Below, one piece after another: positions 43,560-48,567 of a DNA stretch of 48,567 nucleotides. The notes below the pieces were generated by a model, which had not been told where the DNA came from, made no database searches, and saw only the letters and a program-made list of their open reading frames with translations. The stretch's first letter is position 1. Each line of letters opens with the position of its first letter. The stretch spans positions 1 through 48,567 of the forward strand of contig JAPORQ010000038.1 in the NCBI GenBank assembly GCA_026710155.1, written 5' to 3'. Made by a program: the position numbers and the translations under genes. This stretch comes from Paracoccaceae bacterium. GTDB taxonomy: Bacteria; Pseudomonadota; Alphaproteobacteria; Rhodobacterales; Rhodobacteraceae.

Positions 43560-46214
43560 TTGTTGAGAAGGAAGCCTGTAACTCGAAGTACCAGTAATAT
43601 TTGGACGGGTTTTGTCGATATTTTGACAGCCTTGCTGCTTGTCCTGGTCTTCATCATTACGATTTTTATACTGATCCAGTACGTTTTTTCCACCGAAATC
43701 AATAACCTTGAGGGTGAAAAAACCGATTTGTCCGAAGTAATCAAAGAGCAGGACTCAAGAATTCTTCTGCTGGATACCAGGATTGAGGAATTATTGCTGG
43801 AATTGGAGGAACTTCAATCGGAGAAGGATCAACTGAATACTGATCTGGAAAATAGGGATGCCCTGATAGTTATTCTCAATGGCCGCATAGATGAAATTAT
43901 TGCGGAGGTAAGAAACCTCCAGCAGGAAAGAGTGAATCTGGAGGAGAGTCTTAGCAAACGGGATGAAGCAAACCTTTCCTTGGCAAGTCAAATTGACGAA
44001 CTGCTTAACGAAATTGTGGAAGCACGGTCCGAAATGGAACGGCTTGATGATGATTTGGAAAGCAGAGATACGTTGATTGTCATACTCAATAGCCGTATCG
44101 GGGAAATCATTGCAGAGGTAAGAAATCTTCAGCAGGAGAGGACCCTGCTGGAGGAGAATCTCAGTGAAAGAGAGGCAATCAATCTTGCTCTGGCAAGTCG
44201 AATTGAAGAATTGCTCACAGATTTGGATGAAGTTGAATCCACGAAGGACCAACTAAGCTCGGAATTGGAAAATAGAGATGTCCTGATAGTCGAGCTGAAT
44301 ACAAGGATTGAGGAAATCAATTCTGATGTTTTTACCTATCAGAGTGAGCAGGAAAAACTGGAATCGGAACTGGTTGATTTAAATGAAGAAAGAGTCCTTC
44401 TTAAATCGTTAATTTCGAATCTTCAAGAAACCATCGAGGGTTTGCAAGCAGATTTGAATACTATGGGAATTGTTAATTCCGGCAATCTAGAAGCAATCGA
44501 TGAAAAAGAAAGATTGATTTCAGACCTGACAACCCAGCAGGGGATACTCAGGAAAACGATTGCCAATCTTGAACTTGAACTTGCTGAAATCAAAAAGCAA
44601 AGAAACGATTTGACAAGGGAATTGCTAGCCCTTCAAGGCGAATTGGCTCAAAATAATGAAAGGTCCGAGGAAATCCTGTCGGATATTACCGCTTTGAATT
44701 CTGAACTAAACGATTTGAATCGGACCATCGAGGCCAAGAACAAATTTATTGCTGAATTACAGGATAGGGCCATAAGCCTTCAAAGTGAAATTCGGGTTAA
44801 CAGTGCACTAATTAGCGTGAAGGACGATGAATTAAACCGTTTGCGAGAGGACAACAAGGCATTGATTGATACCAGAGTCAGCCTAGAAGGAGAAATTGCA
44901 AGGAATAATCTGGTTAGAGAGGAGTTGGAAGGTAAACAAAAAGCACTTATTGAAGAAGTCAACAAAAACAATTCGGCAATCCAGGAAAACATTGCCCTGA
45001 TTGCGAACCTTCAATCAGATAAGAGCAACCTTGAGGAAAGTATTTCCAAACTTAACGAGACTATTGAAGGTTTAAGAAATGATTTAAGGAATTTGCACCG
45101 CAAGGATCAGGAAAGACTTGCTTTGATTGATCAATTGGAAAGGGAAAAAAAGGAACTGTTGTCTCAATCGGAAGAATTGAATGAACGAATTGCAAACCTT
45201 CTATCTGAATTTGATGAACTTACAGAGGAAAAAGGAGAATTGGAGGAAAATAACAGGTTAATACAGGCTCAATTGCTTGCAAATGAGACCAGTCAAGATA
45301 ACAATATGACGAACCAAAGAAAGTTGGAGAGTGAAATTGAAGAGCGTTCAAATGAATTGATTTTGACTCAAAAGGAACTTGAGGAAGCAGAAAAAAGTAT
45401 TGAAGAATTCAAGAATATCATATTCGATCAGTTGGGAGGATTGATAGAGGTCGAGGATTTAAAGAAACTGGATACAGTCCAGGGAATCAATCAGGTTGCA
45501 GAGAAATTGACCGAGTTTCTTGAGCAATATTCAGATGCCGACAAGCAAGTCAATACATATTTCGAGAATGAGCGTACCGATGATTCCAGTTTGGGTGGAC
45601 TACTTAATGCTTCATTGGCAACCAAGGTATTGGAACTTATCAAAGATTTGAAGAAGCAGGAAGAATTGATAGCGGAACTCGAAGCAGAATTGCAAGAAAC
45701 AGCAAATAGGTTGGCAGAAACAGAGCTGGACCTGCCTGATGATCAGGAAGAGTTGGGATTGTCCAAATACCAATCGCAATTCCTTGCGGATCTACGTGAT
45801 CTCGTAGAAAGGGTTGATGGTGTTGAAATAACCGGGGACAGGTTTGTTTTTTCGAGTGAAATTTTATTTGCTACAGGCGAGGCACAATTATCAGACAAAG
45901 GCAAGGAGGAAATAAAAAAAGTAGCAGCCATCATCGAGGCCCTCGGTATACCTGATGATATTAGTTGGGTATTACGGGTGGATGGGCATACTGACAATCA
46001 AAAAATCATCCCAGGCAGTGAATTTGAGGATAATTGGGAATTGAGCCAGGCACGAGCGCGTTCTGTTGTGCAATTTTTAGTTGAGGAAAATAAATTACCA
46101 CCAGAAAAACTGGCCGCGACCGGTTTCAGTGAATATCAACCTGTTGATGATAGAAATACTCCTGAGGCAAGAGCCAGAAACCGCAGAATTGAACTTAAAC
46201 TGACTGAACCCTGA
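43560..46214 (+). CDS. Giant MotB/OmpA-like peptidoglycan-binding protein with coiled-coil stalk
   Basis: An 884-residue protein. The N-terminus has one membrane helix (about residues 18-42, FVDILTALLLVLVFIITIFI) beginning with an aspartate, the position used for proton transport in MotB-type proteins. A coiled-coil stalk of about 700 residues follows, partly built of 70-residue tandem repeats. The C-terminal 130 residues are an OmpA-type peptidoglycan-binding domain (VLRVDGHTDNQKIIPG, NWELSQARARSVVQFL, RNRRIELKL). Such a protein would work with a MotA/TolQ-like channel; the only one in the window is 11.5 kb upstream. It starts at TTG with agga eight bases upstream. Family members are usually shorter, about 500-700 residues as I recall. 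Confidence 0.85.
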   Translation: MLRRKPVTRSTSNIWTGFVDILTALLLVLVFIITIFILIQYVFSTEINNLEGEKTDLSEVIKEQDSRILLLDTRIEELLLELEELQSEKDQLNTDLENRDALIVILNGRIDEIIAEVRNLQQERVNLEESLSKRDEANLSLASQIDELLNEIVEARSEMERLDDDLESRDTLIVILNSRIGEIIAEVRNLQQERTLLEENLSEREAINLALASRIEELLTDLDEVESTKDQLSSELENRDVLIVELNTRIEEINSDVFTYQSEQEKLESELVDLNEERVLLKSLISNLQETIEGLQADLNTMGIVNSGNLEAIDEKERLISDLTTQQGILRKTIANLELELAEIKKQRNDLTRELLALQGELAQNNERSEEILSDITALNSELNDLNRTIEAKNKFIAELQDRAISLQSEIRVNSALISVKDDELNRLREDNKALIDTRVSLEGEIARNNLVREELEGKQKALIEEVNKNNSAIQENIALIANLQSDKSNLEESISKLNETIEGLRNDLRNLHRKDQERLALIDQLEREKKELLSQSEELNERIANLLSEFDELTEEKGELEENNRLIQAQLLANETSQDNNMTNQRKLESEIEERSNELILTQKELEEAEKSIEEFKNIIFDQLGGLIEVEDLKKLDTVQGINQVAEKLTEFLEQYSDADKQVNTYFENERTDDSSLGGLLNASLATKVLELIKDLKKQEELIAELEAELQETANRLAETELDLPDDQEELGLSKYQSQFLADLRDLVERVDGVEITGDRFVFSSEILFATGEAQLSDKGKEEIKKVAAIIEALGIPDDISWVLRVDGHTDNQKIIPGSEFEDNWELSQARARSVVQFLVEENKLPPEKLAATGFSEYQPVDDRNTPEARARNRRIELKLTEP
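43761..44340 (+). repeat. 210-bp tandem repeats in the coiled-coil gene
   Basis: Units begin at GAT codons 43857, 44067 and 44277, exactly 210 bases (70 codons) apart. Each encodes DxLIVxLNxRIxEI..EVRNLQQER, then LASxIxELL and an ENRD or ESRD end. An incomplete unit precedes (RIEELLLELEELQSEKDQL) and the third is incomplete. DNA conservation between units is high enough to suggest recent duplication. Confidence 0.85.
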
Positions 46215-46278
46215 TATATTTTGTGGTTGATTTAAATCAACAAAAACGAGTTGCTAGAAATTAATTCGAACTGAGACA

Positions 46279-48507
46279 ATGTCAGATGGAACTGAAAATA
46301 GGTGTGAAACACAACTTTCATCAGATAAATCCTCTGATGACCTGCAAACTGTATCAGGAACAGTAAAAAGGATTGTCTTCAATAATCCTGAAAATGGCTA
46401 TCACATTCTTCGGGTGACATTGGATCAGGAAAAATTTGAGTCGACCGTCGTTGGTGTAGGTTTGGGAACCATAGAAGCAGGAACTCATGTTACGGCCTAT
46501 GGAAAATGGATTAAAGACCTCAAGTATGGCAAGCAATTCAAGGCCCAATCCATTCAAAGCAGATTGCCAACCCGGCCTGATGCCATAGAAAAATACCTTG
46601 CTTCGGGTATTTTCCCGGGTATTGGCAAGATCCTTGCTGCCAGGATAGTAAAGATGTTTGGCAATCAAGTTTTTGAGGTACTGGAAAAGGAACCGCAAAA
46701 GCTGGCCAAGGTAAGAGGGCTTAACAAGACGGTATCCGACAATCTGGTCAAAACCTGGGATTTACAAAAAGAAGAATCACAGGTTACAATTTTCCTTCAC
46801 GAATTTGGACTTTCGAAATCGTTAATTCGCCGGATTATAAAACGATATGGATATAACACCTATAACGCTGTAAAGGAAAACCCCTTCCAATTGATTGAAA
46901 ACATATGGGGTATTGCTTTTACCACTGCTGATGACATTGCAAAAAAGGTAGGCATCGAAAGAGATGATGCAAGAAGAATCAGAGCAGGTCTCAATTATAC
47001 CCTCCAACTAGCTGCTCAGAATGGTAGTTGTGGGTTGATACTTTCGGATTTGCTATCGGAAACAGAGGTTCTTTTGAATGTACCTCGGGATGCAATATAC
47101 AAGGCGCTGAAGGAGGAGGTGCAATCACACAACCTAGTTGTCGAGAATCAGTCAGGTATACAGTCGGTCTTTCACAGATATTATTTCGATCTGGAAAACC
47201 TTGTCGCCAAGTTGATCAAAAGGAAAAACCACGAACCTCCTGTCTTCGAGTTTAATAATTTCCAGCAAATTTTTCAGACCATGGAATATAACTCCAATAT
47301 CGTGTTTTCAGAACAGCAAAAGGAAGCAATAAAGGTCGCCTGTACAAATAATGTGTCCATTATTTCAGGTGGGCCCGGTGTCGGCAAGACGACAATCATC
47401 AATGCCGTGTTGAAAATTTTCCAATCACAGAACCGGGAGGTGAAGCTGTGTGCACCAACAGGTACTGCAGCCAAGAAAATGGGATTGGCAACTGGCTATT
47501 TTGCTTCAACCATCCACAGTTTGTTGGGTATAGATCCCATCAGGCAGGAAATGAGATTTGACGAGCACAATCCGGTGGAATGTGATTTGCTGATTGTGGA
47601 TGAGGTTTCGATGATTGATATTGAATTGATGGCCTCCCTCATGAAAGCAATAGGCCCTTCCACTGCGGTATTGTTTGTTGGGGACAAGGATCAGTTGCCA
47701 TCAATAGGTCCAGGCAATGTCTTGAAGGATCTCATCCTGTCCAGATCTGTTGAAGCTGTTTTCCTCACCGAGATTTACCGTCAGGCACAGGGAAGCAGGA
47801 TAATTGCCGTTGCCCGGCAAATTCTTGCAGGGAACATTCCAAATTTGAAAAGTGATATCAATGATGATTTTTTCTTTATCGAAACCAAAGATCCCCAGAA
47901 GTGTCAGGATTATGTAAGTCTTATGGTCACCGAACGTATTCCAAACAAGTTTGGGTTGAATCCGGTTCGTGATATCCAGGTACTGGCTCCCATGAAAAAT
48001 GGCCTTGTAGGAATAAATGCCCTTAACGAGGTACTCCAGGAAAAACTCAATCCCAAGGCTGGCCAGAAAGTCATTCATGGAACCAGAAGTTTTTCCAGAG
48101 GTGATAAGGTCATACAGAACCGCAATGATTATGACAGAGAGGTTTTCAATGGGGATATCGGTTTCATACATGCAATCAACAGTGCAAATAACCGCCTTGA
48201 AGTTGATTTTGACGGCAGGGCCGTGGAATATGAATTCGAGGATTTGGACTCCCTTGATCCCGCCTTTGCCATAACCATTCACAAAAGCCAGGGATCAGAG
48301 TACCAAGCGGTGGTCATACCCCTCATGTTGCAACATAGAATCATGCTTCAAAGAAAACTGGTTTACACTGGTATTACACGTGGCAAGGGTTTGGTCGTTG
48401 TTATCGGTGAAGCCGAGGCATTGGCCAGGGCGGTCAGAAATTCCAGCATTGGCAGAAAAACCACCGAAAGGGTGACCCGATTGGGCCAATTGTTATTGAC
48501 CAATTGA
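46279..48507 (+). CDS. recD2: RecD2-type ATP-dependent DNA helicase
   Basis: A 742-residue superfamily 1B helicase. The N-terminal region (VSGTVKRIVFNNPENGYHIL) is an OB-fold-like domain followed by a helix-hairpin-helix block (FPGIGKILAARIVKMFG, KVRGLNKTVSDNL). Walker A is GGPGVGKTT (about residue 363), Walker B is IVDEVSM, motif III is FVGDKDQLPSIGPG, and the C-terminal 2B region has ITIHKSQGSEYQAVVIP and VYTGITRGKG. RecD2 proteins act in DNA repair and are 5'-3' helicases. The gene follows the MotB-like gene by 64 bases; the ATG at 46279 has no strong ribosome-binding site. Sixty bases after the stop to the window end contain nothing recognised. Confidence 0.92.
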   Translation: MSDGTENRCETQLSSDKSSDDLQTVSGTVKRIVFNNPENGYHILRVTLDQEKFESTVVGVGLGTIEAGTHVTAYGKWIKDLKYGKQFKAQSIQSRLPTRPDAIEKYLASGIFPGIGKILAARIVKMFGNQVFEVLEKEPQKLAKVRGLNKTVSDNLVKTWDLQKEESQVTIFLHEFGLSKSLIRRIIKRYGYNTYNAVKENPFQLIENIWGIAFTTADDIAKKVGIERDDARRIRAGLNYTLQLAAQNGSCGLILSDLLSETEVLLNVPRDAIYKALKEEVQSHNLVVENQSGIQSVFHRYYFDLENLVAKLIKRKNHEPPVFEFNNFQQIFQTMEYNSNIVFSEQQKEAIKVACTNNVSIISGGPGVGKTTIINAVLKIFQSQNREVKLCAPTGTAAKKMGLATGYFASTIHSLLGIDPIRQEMRFDEHNPVECDLLIVDEVSMIDIELMASLMKAIGPSTAVLFVGDKDQLPSIGPGNVLKDLILSRSVEAVFLTEIYRQAQGSRIIAVARQILAGNIPNLKSDINDDFFFIETKDPQKCQDYVSLMVTERIPNKFGLNPVRDIQVLAPMKNGLVGINALNEVLQEKLNPKAGQKVIHGTRSFSRGDKVIQNRNDYDREVFNGDIGFIHAINSANNRLEVDFDGRAVEYEFEDLDSLDPAFAITIHKSQGSEYQAVVIPLMLQHRIMLQRKLVYTGITRGKGLVVVIGEAEALARAVRNSSIGRKTTERVTRLGQLLLTN

Positions 48508-48567
48508 GGTGCATTTCGAGCATGAGCGAAATTTTTTTTGCAGTGCAGCATGTTTTCCCTTGAAATG

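Noticed and set aside
30865-48507. Possible Zorya-type defence (MotA-like, MotB-like and helicase)
   Set aside because: The genes are split by 11.5 kb of unrelated genes, the helicase is a standard RecD2, and the ZorC/ZorD/ZorE signatures are absent. The MotA/B-like pair fits the alphaproteobacterial envelope family better.
1-48567. CRISPR arrays
   Set aside because: No regularly spaced identical short repeats or cas genes were seen. The only tandem units are the 210-bp coding repeats at 43.8 kb.
1-48567. tRNA genes
   Set aside because: No T-loop GTTCRA with matching stems was found on either strand by eye.

Overview
The window looks like a chromosomal segment of an alphaproteobacterium, probably free-living and possibly marine. 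The evidence is gene content and order: priA, an FSA-type transaldolase, a DUF484 protein and xerC lie in one block; tyrA converges on a DUF2125 gene (an alphaproteobacterial family); there is a molybdopterin-binding/MobA-like fusion of the type found with alphaproteobacterial CO-dehydrogenase loci; and there is a TakP/DctP-type TRAP transporter. The DNA leans AT-rich by eye, except for a visibly GC-rich patch at about 15.4-17.5 kb. No rRNA, tRNA or CRISPR array was recognised.

Layout. 0-2.1 kb: a decayed CTP synthase glutaminase domain, an intact YHS-domain lipoprotein-like/secreted protein and a decayed thiamine pyrophosphokinase. 2.1-11 kb: a form II (AYRGAGR) aerobic CO-dehydrogenase-like molybdenum hydroxylase locus, with accessory genes coxD, coxE, coxF/xdhC and a MoeA-MobA-like fusion followed by structural genes coxS-coxL-coxM and a terminator. 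11-12.7 kb: divergent DNA repair genes (AraC-MGMT fusion and endonuclease III). 12.7-17.5 kb: an accessory graveyard holding an hsdS remnant inside inverted repeats, a 229-bp MITE-like element, an ORF broken by two stops, an intact PemK/MazF-type toxin, a brnTA-like remnant, and a ColE1-style mobilisation cassette (mobC, broken relaxase, nested mobB/mobD-like frames) with a candidate oriT. 17.6-17.8 kb: promoter, structured RNA and terminator, which look like an unassigned small RNA gene.

17.8-25.3 kb: core genes (unknown 118-aa protein, xerC, DUF484, FSA, priA, tyrA, DUF2125). 25.3-28.7 kb: an AT-rich island with a methyltransferase and a TdeIII-family restriction endonuclease, placed between DUF2125 and a ChaC-type gamma-glutamylcyclotransferase. 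29.3-32.8 kb: NfeD and QmcA-type membrane proteins, a MotA/TolQ-like channel protein and a P-loop kinase. 33.2-34 kb: a NYN-domain gene with a hairpin leader and a premature stop. 34.4-38.6 kb: purH, a UMF1-type MFS transporter and a DMT exporter. 38.7-43.1 kb: a complete TRAP transporter operon with an oversized DctM. 43.6-48.5 kb: an 884-aa MotB/OmpA-like protein with 210-bp tandem repeats, probably the partner of the MotA-like protein 11 kb upstream, then a RecD2 helicase.

The CO-dehydrogenase locus is the main metabolic unit: CoxS/L/M would form the Fe-S/molybdenum/flavin enzyme, and CoxD/E/F and the molybdopterin-binding protein would mature its cofactor. Point-mutation decay is concentrated in accessory genes while long core genes are intact, so the lesions look biological and not like sequencing error. 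The most unusual signals are the stand-alone structured RNA at 17.6 kb, the nested mobilisation cassette, the two inverted-repeat elements (one apparently truncating pyrG), the NYN leader, and the giant coiled-coil MotB-like protein separated from its channel partner. I did not find a clearly new multi-gene system.
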